Notes under the pieces: model-generated
Databases searched by the model: none
What the model saw: only the letters and a program-made list of their open reading frames with translations
What the model was told of the DNA's origin: nothing
Position numbers and translations under genes: made by a program
Assembly (NCBI GenBank): GCA_905221605.1
Contig: CAJNDS010000651.1
Coordinates: 64,001 to 98,732 of the forward strand
Length of the DNA: 34,732 nt
From: Symbiodinium natans
Taxonomy: Eukaryota > Sar > Dinophyceae > Suessiales > Symbiodiniaceae
Direction: 5' to 3'
Shown: piece by piece, positions 17,901 to 28,900 of the stretch
Numbering within the stretch: the first letter of the stretch is position 1
How the letters are laid out: each line of letters opens with the position of its first letter

Positions 17901-19172
17901 TTCCCTCGGACTCTCTGACGTTCAGCCTTCCAAGATCTCCAGAGAATGGGCCCCGTCCGGGCCTAATCTCAATCCACTAAAATTTGCACCGGCTGCATGA
18001 TCGGCTTCGGGAAGTTTGACCAGCGGATTCTCTGGGCTCTGGGAGAGGTCGATGGCGGCCGTTCTCTTTAATGCCCTCACCCATATCTCAGTGCGCAGAT
18101 GGCTGCTGCAAGCCCCCACGTTGTCTGCCTACCTACTCCTTCGGTGTTTTTTGTTCATGTTCTAACGAGTGTGCATTGTGGCAACAAGCGCTTGCAACAG
18201 AAGTGGCAGAGAATGCAGCCACCTCAAGTTCTAGACACTGACAGTGGGGATACAGGTCGAAAGGATATGTTCGACAAGAGGTCAGCACAGGTCACGAAAG
18301 GCCGCTTCTAACGAAAGCAAGCGTTAACGGCATGGCAAGTTTTAGGCGATACAGTTGCTGCTGTGCCCATGAAGGACCAGCCTGCGGCAAAGCATCCTAC
18401 ATTGCGCCAGAGGTGCCCATGCTAGACTCTAGATGGGAAGGATGTTAAGGATGATACGAATAAGTGTGCGACATTGCCACCGCTCCATCAGATGCATCTG
18501 GGCAGCGGCTATGATGCTTTTCAGGCCGCAGACTTTGATGGCATGTTTTGGTCCATAATTTGAAGGCCGTGGAGTCATGCCCCATCTCCCCAACAGATCA
18601 TGTCTGTATGAGTGACAGTGGAAGAAGCTGAGGCTGATGCGTTCTCCTGTGGAGTCATCCTCTACGCGTTGTTTGCCAAGGACTGTAGGGCACGGCAACC
18701 TTGAACCGAGCGTTGCGAGACATTTGTTGAGGACTATCCTTGGATATCAACCAGAGTGGGTGCATGCAAGTGTTTTGAGTGACCTGCCGTCGGCATGCTT
18801 TGCTGCTTGCAGATCCTGATGCTGGTTGGAAAACTTTCGATTTGCCAGGTACGTGCGCAAGCATGGTTTTTTAAAGTTCATGGCAAAGCGGCGAATCATC
18901 GTGGGAGACGACAAGAAGCCGGTCGACAAGGCAGAATCGTGCACATGAGGAAAGTTCTCACTCCCAGAAATCAATATATGCGGTCTCGTTAGAAACTGAC
19001 TTGTTTCATATGCAGGTGATGTCCAAGCCCTTTGCACAGCTGCTGGACGGCCTTCTCCGCTTTACGCCTGAGGCAGCTTCTCTTTGTTCTGCAACATGGG
19101 CCACGCTGCCTTGATTACCTCTGTGTGAGCTGGCGCAGGAACGTTTAGCAATCCTCGATGAAGATCGTCCAG
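14984..19172 (+). CDS. Protein kinase gene in about 16 exons (non-canonical introns)
   Basis: Kinase subdomains appear in the right order and splice in one frame to about 280 residues. Exons: 14984-15037, 15420-15479, 16267-16308, 16361-16405, 16459-16557, 16625-16687, 16977-17046, 17207-17244, 17380-17423, 18346-18412, 18492-18524, 18633-18680, 18732-18755, 18862-18930, 19016-19072 and 19139 to about 19172. Key motifs: GSVSLVVK (Gly loop), RLAVKRMP (Lys), AEGGDLFTFV (hinge), LAHRDLSLENVLL (catalytic loop), YLIDYSMATTK (DFG equivalent), GKASYIAPEMH (APE), ADAFSCGVILY (subdomain IX) and LLRFTPEERLAI (C-lobe end). The HRD Asp, the metal-binding Asp and the APE are kept, but HRDLKPEN reads HRDLSLEN and DFG reads DYS. 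Donors are 5 GT, 6 GC and 4 GA. The true start and end are not found, and exon 1 is the weakest. Confidence 0.8.
15420..16557 (+). CDS. Kinase N-lobe exons 2-5
   Basis: Exon 2 (15420-15479) encodes DRSTGQRLAVKRMP, with the ATP-binding Lys. Exons 3 and 4 (16267-16308, 16361-16405) encode SFSTAHPMETE and VPWMDMAATRLMSVK, an insert between the Lys and the hinge that replaces the usual helix C region. Exon 5 (16459-16557) encodes RWLNIVGFQH and continues to VAFVMGLAE, the beta-5 strand leading into the hinge. Introns between them are 787 nt (GA-AG), 52 nt (GT-AG) and 53 nt (GA-AG). Confidence 0.75.
15961..16017. repeat. G-run tract with quadruplex potential (kinase intron 2)
   Basis: The plus strand holds ten runs of three or more G within 57 bases, separated by one or two bases. 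That far exceeds the four runs needed for a G-quadruplex. It lies inside the 787-nt GA-AG intron, so it would also be present in the pre-mRNA. Confidence 0.8.
16625..17423 (+). CDS. Kinase hinge, catalytic loop and DFG-equivalent exons 6-9
   Basis: Exon 6 (16625-16687) opens GGDLFTFVDAMGLPGHDAR. Exon 7 (16977-17046) ends LGLAHR plus the first base of the catalytic Asp codon. Exon 8 (17207-17244) completes it and encodes DLSLENVLLASAK. Exon 9 (17380-17423) encodes GGPIYLIDYSMATTK. The catalytic HRD is therefore split across a 160-nt GC-AG intron. An alternative acceptor at 16971 would add two residues to exon 7. Confidence 0.8.
17561..17678. repeat. CT-rich tract and (GT)9 microsatellite (kinase intron 9)
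   Basis: A pyrimidine stretch of CTCTCT type around 17561-17597 is followed by nine GT units at 17661-17678. Both lie in the longest kinase intron (922 nt). Confidence 0.85.
17883..17931. repeat. 27-bp-spaced direct repeat
   Basis: ACTCTCTGACGTTCAACCTT occurs near 17883 and again near 17910 with one change (ACC to GCC). This is a short tandem duplication within kinase intron 9. Confidence 0.7.
18346..19172 (+). CDS. Kinase C-lobe exons 10-16
   Basis: Exon 10 (18346-18412) encodes a Cys-rich activation segment and GKASYIAPE. Exon 11 (18492-18524) gives MHLGSGYDAFQ. Exons 12 and 13 (18633-18680, 18732-18755) give ADAFSCGVILYALFAK and DYPWISTR. Exon 14 (18862-18930) gives HGFLKFMAKRRIIV. Exon 15 (19016-19072) gives VMSKPFAQLLDGLLRFTPE. 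Exon 16 (from 19139) gives ERLAILDE. The intron between exons 12 and 13 is only 51 nt (GA-AG). An alternative acceptor for exon 14 at 18849 would add YVRK but needs an AG donor. The exon 16 end is unknown; its frame stays open to 19390. Confidence 0.75.
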
Positions 19173-21058
19173 GTTCTTGGCGGGTCTTGTTATTTTGTAT
19201 AGAGGGCATGATTTGCTTGCATGTTTCCATCAATAGATGCTTCTTTCAGGCCGCAGCGCTGGAAGTATCTGGGCCTGATCCCTATCTTCGCTTTGATGCA
19301 GCTGAGGAACTTGCACGCATACATGTGTCTCAGGCCCAAGCTTGGTTGAAGAAGGCACGGGTGCATGTGCTCATGATCACGCGTGGGTGATAAGCTCTTG
19401 CACCTTCGATACCAGCCTGGTTCTGAAGGCAACCAGCGCGCCGCCTGAATCTATCGCATAACTCAAGCTGCGACCTTGCTCGAGTGCCAGTTTCGAAAGG
19501 GTTCTAACATTTCTTCGAGGAGTTTCCGACGAAGCCTCCCTGAAAGAGCGAGAGCGCTTTCCGGAGCGTAATTGTGTCATATTTGAACATGGACTAGCTG
19601 TGTTTCTAGTGCCATGACTAGCCGCTGCTGTAGCATTTGGAAACCCAGCCATAAAGAATCCGGTGCGCTCTCCGGGAGTTGCCATTGACGCCGCGTTTTT
19701 CCTACGCGGCGGCAGTGGTGGGTTCCACAGTTCCAGACCCGCTTTTTAGGGATATTCCGGAGAGCCTTGGTGACCCTTCGGTTGCCGAGAGCATGCGCTG
19801 TTCCCTAACTTAGCCAAGGCAGAGCCACTTCAAAGCTGTAGCCATCATCTCACCTTCACAGTCTTTTTATGCTCGATCCGAGTGATGTACCGAATCAACG
19901 GCATTCCAACATCTCATGCTGCTGCCTTAGCTAAGACGTGATGTTCACAGCTGCAAAAGGATGCCTCCTCTTTCTACGGTTGTATGAACTATGAACCTTG
20001 CTTACCTTGAAGTTTGGTCAAGTTGGGTCAGGGTTCTTGTGCACGAGGCATGCTTTTGGACAATGTCTTTTCAGCTAATCGCATGCTGCTGGTCAAGCTT
20101 TCACATGAGTATTTCCATCAAGACCAGGATGTCGTTCTAATGGAATTGCACCCGGGCGTGTGCCTGGTGACTCATGTGAACGCTCTGGGCCAAGAGACTA
20201 TTCAACAGATAGTTCGCCCAGCATCGTATCACTCAGTTCGAGCTCACAGCTACACGGCGTGATGAGGCTCAACTGATCTGCAAGAGCAGATCACCTCTGT
20301 TTCTCTTGGAGATCGCGGTCTGCGATGTGATCTAAGTAGGCCTCTGCTTCAGCGTGCTTGCTGCCTGCGCATGCTCACACACAGATCAACCTACGGTGCA
20401 ACATTGTTGGGCCCGCTTTTGTTGCAGTTTGGCTCAAGAAGTGGGCCAAGCGGAACGATGGCCTCGTTCACCAGCTTTCATATTTGTTCCTCGGCAGCAC
20501 TGCATGTTCACAGTAGCTAGCCTGAAGAGTGTCAGTTGCATGCGTGACCTGACAAGGTCTATCTCAACTAAGCCTCCGCCTCAGCGTCTCCTTTCAGAAG
20601 CCACAGCTGTCCATTATGACTCCTGAATCCTGGTTGAGGTTGTAGCAGATGGCTCCGTGCTGCGGTGCTCTGGAGTGTAGTGGCGGGGGGAATTGCGAAA
20701 CACAGGATTCACAGGAGCCCGTCGCCGCCGCAACGTTCAGAAGTTCCGCGTATTCGGACCTCCCTCAATGAGTCGTTTGCCAAACGGAAATTCAGTGCAA
20801 GTGTGCCTTGGCTTTGTTTAGCAGTCACCATCCACAGTTCCCAAGATCCATAATAATACTGCATTTAATTCTTCGGCCAATGTTTGCCGAGAAGAGCTTA
20901 TGTTCCATCATCGCCACGCACTTCATTCGGCCCGCTGAAGTCATGTGCGAGATGTTTGTGTCTGAATTTGTCTGAATTGTCTTCTCAGGAGAACCATTCT
21001 GCCGAAAGTCTCCACGTCCTCAGCCTGTTGAGCACGCTCGATGCCAAGAGTGCCAAAG
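19173..21058. other. Spacer between the kinase and FU-repeat genes
   Basis: No domain is recognisable. The frame downstream of kinase exon 16 remains open to 19390 and includes a clean AG at 19250, so a last kinase exon may lie there. A plus-strand frame at 20014-20262 (83 codons, for example VVLMELHPGVCLVTHVNAL) looks protein-like but matches nothing I know. Spliced-leader-like sequence at 20427-20438 is described separately. Confidence 0.4.
20427..20438 (+). promoter_or_regulatory. Dinoflagellate spliced-leader-like 12-mer
   Basis: GTTTGGCTCAAG differs by one base from the 3' end of the conserved dinoflagellate trans-spliced leader (which ends TTTTGGCTCAAG), and the two bases CA further upstream also match. 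Genomic relics of this leader mark retroposed mRNAs. A second copy of the same 12-mer is at 9097-9108. With only 11 to 13 matching bases this may be chance. Confidence 0.3.
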
Positions 21059-22922
21059 CGATTTCTTGCCGCCTGCACTGCAAAGAGTGCCAAGTGGAAA
21101 CTGGCCTTTGCAGTGTCTGCGACAACTCGATGAGCAGCGTGGCTATTAGAAACGAGAGCGAGAGAGAGAGAGAGAGAGAGACCCTGTCCCCCATGCCCTT
21201 TACAAGAAGAAGGGGAAGAAGAAGAAGAATAAGAATAAGAAGGAGGAGAAGGAGAAGGAGAAGGAGAAGGAGAAGGAGAAGGAGAAGGAGAAGGAGAAGG
21301 AGAAGGAGAAGGAGAAGGAGAAGGAGAAGGAGAAGGAGAAGGAGAAGGAGAAGGAGAAGGAAGGAGAAGGAGAAGGAGAAGGAGAAGGAGAAGGAGAAGG
21401 GAAGAGAAGGAGAAGGAGAAGGAGAAGGAGAAGGAGAAGGAGAAGGAGAAGGAGAAGGAGAAGGAGAAGGAGAAGGAGAAGGAGAAGGAGAAGGAGAAGG
21501 AGAAGGAGAAGGAGAAGGAGAAGGAGAAGAAGAAGAAGAAGAAAAAGAAGAAGAAGAAGAAGCAGAAGAAGAGAGAGCGAACTCTCTCAGAGGATGCGGG
21601 GGGCTAGGGGGGGCTTTCTACGTGGGGACTTTGGATTTCTTTTCCAGTGCTTTTGGGGGGCGGTTTTGTGGCGTGGAGTTGATTTAGCTGATTAAACCAA
21701 GGTTTGGATCCCACAAGCGGCAACTGCGTAGCAGTGTGCCCCCTCGGATATTTCTCGTCGGGCACTGGCACATCCGACCGAATATGCGAGCCATGTAGTT
21801 CGAATTGCAACAAATGCCTCCATGGAAAGGAGTGCTGCTCGGCTTTGCACAACTTGTTGGCGCAGTTCCCTGCGCAGCCATTGTTGGACCCGGCAATCGC
21901 AATTCTGAAGCATGCAGCAGCTAAGGTTTGGAATGCAAAAGTTCCATGTACCTCTCGGCTAGAACTTGTCAGCCTGAATGCCCTAGTGGCTTCTACAAGC
22001 ACGGCGCGAGTGCTGTGGGTCGGACATGCTTGCCCTGCTCCAAGAATTGCAAGCAGTGCCCGGACTGGTTTTCCTGTGATGAGTGCGAGCCTGATGCGTA
22101 CCTTGCAAGTGATTCCAGCTGCGTGACAGATTGTCCTGATGGACCCTTCGCTGACATTTTTGTGGAATCTTAGGGACCCGCAACTTGCTGTCGCTAGGAA
22201 ACAATTTGAGCTTCCTGTCTGTGCTGCAAGGATATTATGCAGAAGGAAACGGCATTGCTGGTGGAGTTTGTCGTGCCTGTGATCCGACGTGCACCAAGTG
22301 TAGTGGGCCATACGCCTGCAGTGAATGTGCAGGCTCAAGATACCTCACACCATTCTTCCAATGCGAGGCTCATTGTCCCACTGGCACTTATCCACATGGG
22401 CAGGGGCATGTTGGTCGCCAGTGCTTGCTGTGTCCCCCCGGCTGTTCAGCGTGCACAAGTGCCAGAAACTGCTTGGAGTGCGTCGAGGACTTCTATCTTG
22501 CTCCAGATCAGATGTGTACGCAGTCCTGCCCTGATGGATACTATGGAACTGACAGCCGTGCATCGGTATGCGAATCGGCATTCTCAAAGCGCTTCAATCT
22601 TGGGGCCTTCTCGGAGACTGCCACCGGCATGTCGGAGGTCGTGCTAGTCGGTGAGGAGCCACCGGAGAACTGCTGTGCTGCATGCGTAGCTGCAGAGGGC
22701 TGCGGTGGCTTTGAGCTCATCGACGGCAACTGCCACATGAAGGGCAATCTCGGCAAGCTGACTAGGTGGGAATTGCCCCATTGTGACCAAAGCAGACTGC
22801 AGCTCAAAACCCCTGATCAGGTCCGGAAGCCGAACCTACTTCGAGAAGCTTCCCCGAACGCATCCCGTTTTCTCCGGCGCTACACGCTACTGCACGCCCT
22901 GCCCAAGCCACTGTGGCTTGTC
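21059..22922 (+). CDS. FU-protein exons 1-5, including a PAN/Apple-like module
   Basis: Exons: about 21059-21133, 21702-21833, 21926-22141, 22231-22765 and 22821-22922. Exon 1 encodes LHCKECQVETGLCSVC and its 5' limit is uncertain (acceptors at 21048, 21050 or 21058). Exon 4 carries three FU units and then about 75 residues that are not FU: after NLGAFSETATG come ENCCAACVAAEGCGGF and GNCHMKGNLGKL, the spacing of a PAN/Apple domain. Exon 5 finishes that module (RTYFEKL) and returns to FU (RYCTPCPSHCG). Introns are GC (568 nt), GC (92), GA (89) and GT (55). PAN/Apple modules bind proteins or glycans in other systems; that role is inference here. Confidence 0.8.
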
Positions 22923-25900
22923 GTGAAGGTAGTCATCGCTGGAAGTGATTGTGCGTTGCTGAAAACCTGGTTAAGGCAGCTCGTGCACTATGGACGGTCA
23001 GTGCACAGAATGCATGGCTTCAAAAAGCCTGAGCTTTCGTGCACAGTGCAATGCTGAGTGCCCAGCGGGCTACTACAAGAGGCTTGTCTTGATTGAACAT
23101 CCGGTGAGCCTGAAGGTTTGCATGCGTGAAAGCTGTCAGATGCATGCCCCTTGTAAGGAATGGCACGGATGAAGTGGGAAATCTTTGCCAAGATTGCATC
23201 AGTGCTTGCAGCCTGTGCGAGAGTGAGACTGTTTGTACGGAGTGCCGTCAATTCAAGTTCTTGACGCCCAACAGCACCTGCGAGGCTGGTGGGCTGTTTA
23301 CAGTGTTTACAAACACCCATGAGCCTGGCAAGCCCCGATTGATCCCCTGTAGTGTGGAACAGGAGGGGCGGATTTGATTAGATTCGAATCTTGGATGTTC
23401 GAAGGCCGATTGTCCAGATGGTTTCTGGCCAAATGGCACGGAGGAGATTGGAGGCCTTTGTTCCAGGCAGGGCACCTTTTCAGGGCACCGTTCAGCTTGA
23501 TAGACTGGTCTTGGACCGGTTTGGCTGAGTTTCTCCCTTCCAGGTGCAAGGACGGATGTACAAGGTGTACGTCCTGGGAGGTGGCGACAGAGTGTGGGCC
23601 CCTCCACTACCTCACGCCCGACCACAAATGCAGCAAGACTTGCCCAGACGGCTTCTACGCGGACGGTGAGCCTTCATCCATTGGCGGCGTCTGTACCAAG
23701 TGTGTTGAGCCATGTACTTTGTGCAAGTCTGCAGAGAGGCTGCGGATGTCGCTTCCTTTTCATGTCCGAACGAAGCCTTCAAGCCCCGATCCCACAGTCC
23801 CACAATAATCCCACAGTCCGACAGCTTGCTTGACTCGTTGGGTCCAGCTGCTTCCATCGGGTTTGCATTCACGATGCAGGTGCACGCAATGTGGCAATTA
23901 CAGTTTCTTGACGCGAAACTTCACATGTGAAGATGCATGCCCCGACGGCTTCTTCTCAAACTATCCGAACCAGGACGATGTGCATGTGCTGACACTTTGG
24001 TGATGGCAATGCTTTTTCCTGGTATCTACTGCATTCGCTCGTCGCGGCTTTAGGGGCAGAGGAGTTCTTCAGTAAGTCTTGCAGCCCTTGGGCGCAGGAC
24101 GTGGACAAAGCCATTGGACGCCTCGTGGCTTAAAAGAGGTGTGGTTCGGTGAATGACTGAGTACTGTGTAAGTACTGTGGGCCTATAGTACTATAACAGG
24201 CTTTAGGAGCTATGCGGCCACATACAATCTGGCAGTGGCAATTTTTTCCCAAAGCATTGCGACATGTTGTGACTTGAAGCTGCAGGTACTTGTTTGGCCT
24301 GTAGATTCAACGAGGGCACCTGCAAGAACGCCTTGGACACGATCGCCAAGCGTTGGGTGGCATCATTCCTTGAAGATGGGAACAAGACGTGCCGGCCCTG
24401 GCCAGAAGGTAAGGCAGAAATCACAAGAAAGATGGCGCTTCAAAGCTCGTTTTTCCAGCGCGGCTTAAATAGCTAAGAGTACATCTTAAAGTACAGCTCT
24501 GCAGGCGATGCTCTGATGGGAGTGCTTTCCTTTCAGTGTTCCCCCCATCGTGTTTCCGATTCCTGCAGTCACTCAGGTCAGAAGCAGAGTTTACAGTGCT
24601 TGCAGATGAGTGCAAGAATGGGAAGTTTCTCAGTCCAGGGAGGAGCTGCCAGGACAGAGAATTCTGTTGGCCTCCGTATGTCAACCGACGATACCCCAAA
24701 GTTGGCAGCATCAACGAAAGCAGACCGGATGATGGTTTGATTGGTGGAGTCTGTGCAGAGTGTCCGGGTGATTGCAACCAATGTGAGCTGTGGGACAAGT
24801 GCACGGAATGCAGGCATTCGAAGTATCTCACTCCGGATGACCACTGCAATGATACTTGCCCAGAGACGCACTATCCACACAATCCAAATCAGAACCAGAC
24901 TGACAGCAGCGTGGGACGAGTCTGCGTAGCCTGTGAGGGCAACTGCAGTCATTGCATCACGCAGACGGAGTCTTGGCAAGTTTATCCACACTTTGCTTCA
25001 CCCATTCTCGCCTCTGTGTGCTGATGCAGTGCTTTGCATCCGTTGAACACGAGCTCATGCACTGTCCATGCCGCGCAGGAGTGCACCCAATGCAAGAATG
25101 GAGCGCATCTCACGCATAAGGGGGAATGCAACTTGGAGTGCCCAGAAGGATACTACGAGCAAGCACCATCCGGAGGTGGTGCAGTCGGAGGTCTCTGTGC
25201 AGCTTTGCAGAAATGCCGAGGAAACGAAACGTTTGTTCGGTTAGTTTGAGTTCCTGTTTCGATGCTATGTGCAAGGGAGGACACAGTCAGGAAACCAGAT
25301 GTACTGCTGTGAAGAGCCGTGACTCAAATCTGCTCAGGTGATTTGTCCAGGTGACTGCAACACTTGCGACAACGCAGAGGTGTGCACTTCCTGCCGAAAT
25401 CGGGCCTTGCTTTACAAGGGGCAGTGCTTGAAAGAGTGTCCGGCGACCCACTATCCGGAGATCTCTGGTGATATTGGAGGGGAATGTATGGAGTGCAAAG
25501 GACTCTGCAGCGAGTGCATGGCAGACGACAACTGCACGCAGTGCAAACCCCAGGGCTTCTTGCATGGAACCTCCAAGAAATGGCTGACCCGGGCTTTTCT
25601 GCAGCATGAAGGCGAGGTCTGACAAAACAGAGCGACGTGCGACAACAACAGGTCACGTCCATTCACGTCTATTCGTGTCGTGTCGTGCGCATTGCTGTTT
25701 GTGTGTGTGGGTGCACGCGTGAGTGTGCGTGTGTGAGTGCGCCATGGGTGCTGCCTTTCCTGAGTGTATATCAGTCAATTCCATTGTATTCCATGAATTT
25801 CGTGTAGGTTTGAAGAAGACCTGTGCCAAGCAGTGCCCGGTCGGCTACTACAAGGTGAAGGGCAAGAAAACAAACAGGTACTGGAGCCGAGAACGTGGCG

Positions 25901-28900
25901 TGAACGGTCTCTTTGGAAGCACCTGTGAGCCTTGCGGGTCGGACTGTCATGATTGCTCGGACTTGGAGACCTGCTTGAAGTGCCAGAACAGCGACCTTAC
26001 AGCATTAGCATGCATTATGTAACATTGCTGTATTTGCATGCGGTCTTGCCTGCATGCCTGGCATCATTCTGGTCTCAATGCATGTTAGCAGAAGCTGCGG
26101 TAACAGTTGCTTTCCATGGAACTGACAAGTGCGGCAAGGCAAGTTTCTGGATGCAAAGAGTCAATGCCTTGTCGCCTGTCCTGATGGCTTTTGGGGCAAA
26201 GGCTCAGAAGCCATCGGACGGACTTGTGAACTTTGTGCTGAGAACTGCACGACCTGCCTCTCAGACCAGACGCAGCTTGTCGGGAATTGGTCAGTTTGCT
26301 TGATGTTCCTCGGCTTCTCATGTTCTTTGCTTTTCTTGCGATTGGCCGGTTCCAGGTGCACGGAGTGCAAGAACAGCAAGATTCTCACCCCGAGCGGAAC
26401 GTGTGATGATGACTGTCCGGATGGCTTCTACGCACACTCCAGCACAGAAGATGATCCAACCATCGGAAGCCTTTGTGTGGCCTGTCCTGAAAATTGTGCC
26501 AAGTGCGTCAGCCCAGATCATTGCACCGAGTGCAAATCCGCCACCTATCTCACAGACGATCACACCTGTGATCCACTTTGTCCTGATGGGTTTTATGGCG
26601 ATGGCACTGCTGATGCTGGAAGAACATGCAAAAGATGTTCTGATGACTGCAATCGCTGTGCAAGTGACGACATGTGCTACGAGTGCAAGAACCACAAGTT
26701 TCTGACGCCCGGCGATGCTTGCGAGGCAGAGTGTCCGGAAGGCTACTATGCCGACATCTCCTCGGACACTCCTTCTGTGGGTGCAGAACTCAGTGACTTT
26801 GACTGTCCTTGTCCTGTCCCCCGATGTTCTTGCGGTGGTTCAGTGTTAAGTTGGCCTGGTTGTTATTCTCTTGTGTCGAAGGTGGTCTTTGTTTGCCATG
26901 CCCCAGCGGTTGCGCTGCCTGCGATGGACCAGACAGCTGCACCGTGTGCAGTGACAACAGATTCTTGAACAGTCCCTTCCCTTAACAGCAGTTTTTTGTG
27001 AGGGTGCCTTTTTTCGCCGTCAATGTGCAGTAGGTCCTCGGTAGGTCTTCAACGCCTGAGGTAAGTCTCGTTTGAACCCTACGAACGAGTGTGTCGAGAA
27101 GTGTGCAGAGGGCAACTATGGGAAGACCGGGAAGAAGGATGGAACCCATGGGACTTGTGAGCCCTGTCCAGCAGAATGTGCAAGCTGCGTCGGTGCAGAT
27201 GCATGCCTCTCTTGTATCGACGGTAGCTTGGCTGTGATCAGGACAGCAGGGCATAGTACGCTGCATGGCTGCTTCGGCTGTTCACCACTCTCAGTTTGAC
27301 ACAGGCTACAAGTTCTCGAAGTCGGATCGCTCATGCAGTAGCTTCTGCAAAGCCGGCTTCTTCAAGAATGAGAAGGGCAAGTGTCCGATTCTCGGGAGTG
27401 TGTCAAGAGCACATTTAGCTGCGCCGGCTGCACGCACCCTGACATGTCCACAACAATTACGTAACTTCTCCACTCGTGTGGTAAACCTTAGGTCAGAAAT
27501 GCGCCCATGGTTGTGCCATGTGTGTCAACGCCTTCCTCTGCACCCGTTGCATGGAGAACTTGTATGCGACCGCTGACATGACCTGCGAGGCCGATTGCCC
27601 TAACGGTTTCTATGGTGTTGGTACCAAAGATACCGCACGCCGGTGCCAGAGATGCAAGCCCCACTGCAGCAAATGCATCGATGCAGACATCTGCACCGAG
27701 TGCACAAATCGCAAGTTCCTGACTCATCTGGACACCTGTGAAAGCATGTGTCCCACTGGCTACTACCCCGAGGCACCGAACGAGAGCCAGCCCACAGGAG
27801 GTATTTGCTTCCCTTGCCCTCCCAACTGTGTTGCTTGTGAGTCTGCGGAGAAGTGTACGGTCTGCAACAACAACACCTACCTGACCGAAGATTTCCAATG
27901 TAGCCAAAGTTGCCCTACGCACTTTTACGGCGATGGTACCAAAGGTGTAGGCCGCACCTGCATGAAGTGTGGGGACGATTGCGCCAAGTGTGCTGGGGAG
28001 GACTTGTGTATTGAGTGCAAGAATGGCAAGTTTCTGTCTCCAGACGGATCCTGCGAGCTGAGATGTCCCATTGGATATTATCCTTCAACGCCTGCTGGCA
28101 TGCTCGGTTTGGGCGGTGAATGCCTCCCTTGTGCCGAAAACTGTCACAGGTGCACAGGAGCTCACGCCTGCTTGGTATGCCGGCAAGATGCATATCTGAC
28201 AAACACCTCGCTTTGTGTGGAGGAGTGCCCGGTGGGCTTTTATGGGACAGGTAGCGGAGGCTACATGCGCACTTGCCAGCCTTGTGCTGAGCATTGCAGT
28301 CAGTGTATCGGAGCAGAGAACTGCACCGAGTGTGTGGATGGCATGTTCTTGACACCGAGTGAAACATGCGAGGCGGATTGCCCGGACGGTTTTTACGGAA
28401 GCATTCAGTTGGGGAAGGCTGCTGGGACCTGCGAGCCCTGTTCTGCCAACTGTAGCACCTGCATAAACTCCATGGCATGCACGGAGTGTCAGAATTATCA
28501 GTACCTCAATGGTGGGTCCACTTGCTCAGAGTTGTGTGAGCGTGGGTTCTACTACCACATGCCTGATAACACTGGTGGAGTTGGTGGAATGTGCAAGGCT
28601 TGCATGAATCATGCAAGCACATGTGTGAACGACACGCTGGCAACACAGTGCAAGGACAACATGTACTTGTCATCTTACACTTGGACTTGTGACAAGGGCT
28701 GTGCCGCTGGTGAGTATCCAGTCGAGCCCATCAACGGCATGGGGGGGGAATGTCGGCAGTGCAACGACAACTGCAGCCTCTGCACATCCTACACCTCCTG
28801 CACGCAGTGCCAGCACTACACCTACCTCAACCCAGATGATTGGTGCAGAGACACGTGCCCGCTCGGCTACTATGCAGAGAACGGCACGGATGGCGTCGGT

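Noticed and set aside
18099-18311. A frame with YSFGVF taken as kinase subdomain IX
   Set aside because: ADAFSCGVILY at 18633-18665 is a better match in the right order, after APE. The earlier match lies inside the intron before the APE exon.
20884-21687. A 267-codon plus-strand frame with a long Arg/Lys and Gly/Glu repeat
   Set aside because: Most of it is the AAGGAG/GAA microsatellite translated. Only its early part (to 21133) is credible, as FU exon 1; the repeat lies in the following intron.
21604-22338. Minus-strand 244-codon frame
   Set aside because: It covers FU exons 2-4 and their introns on the opposite strand and shows no domain.
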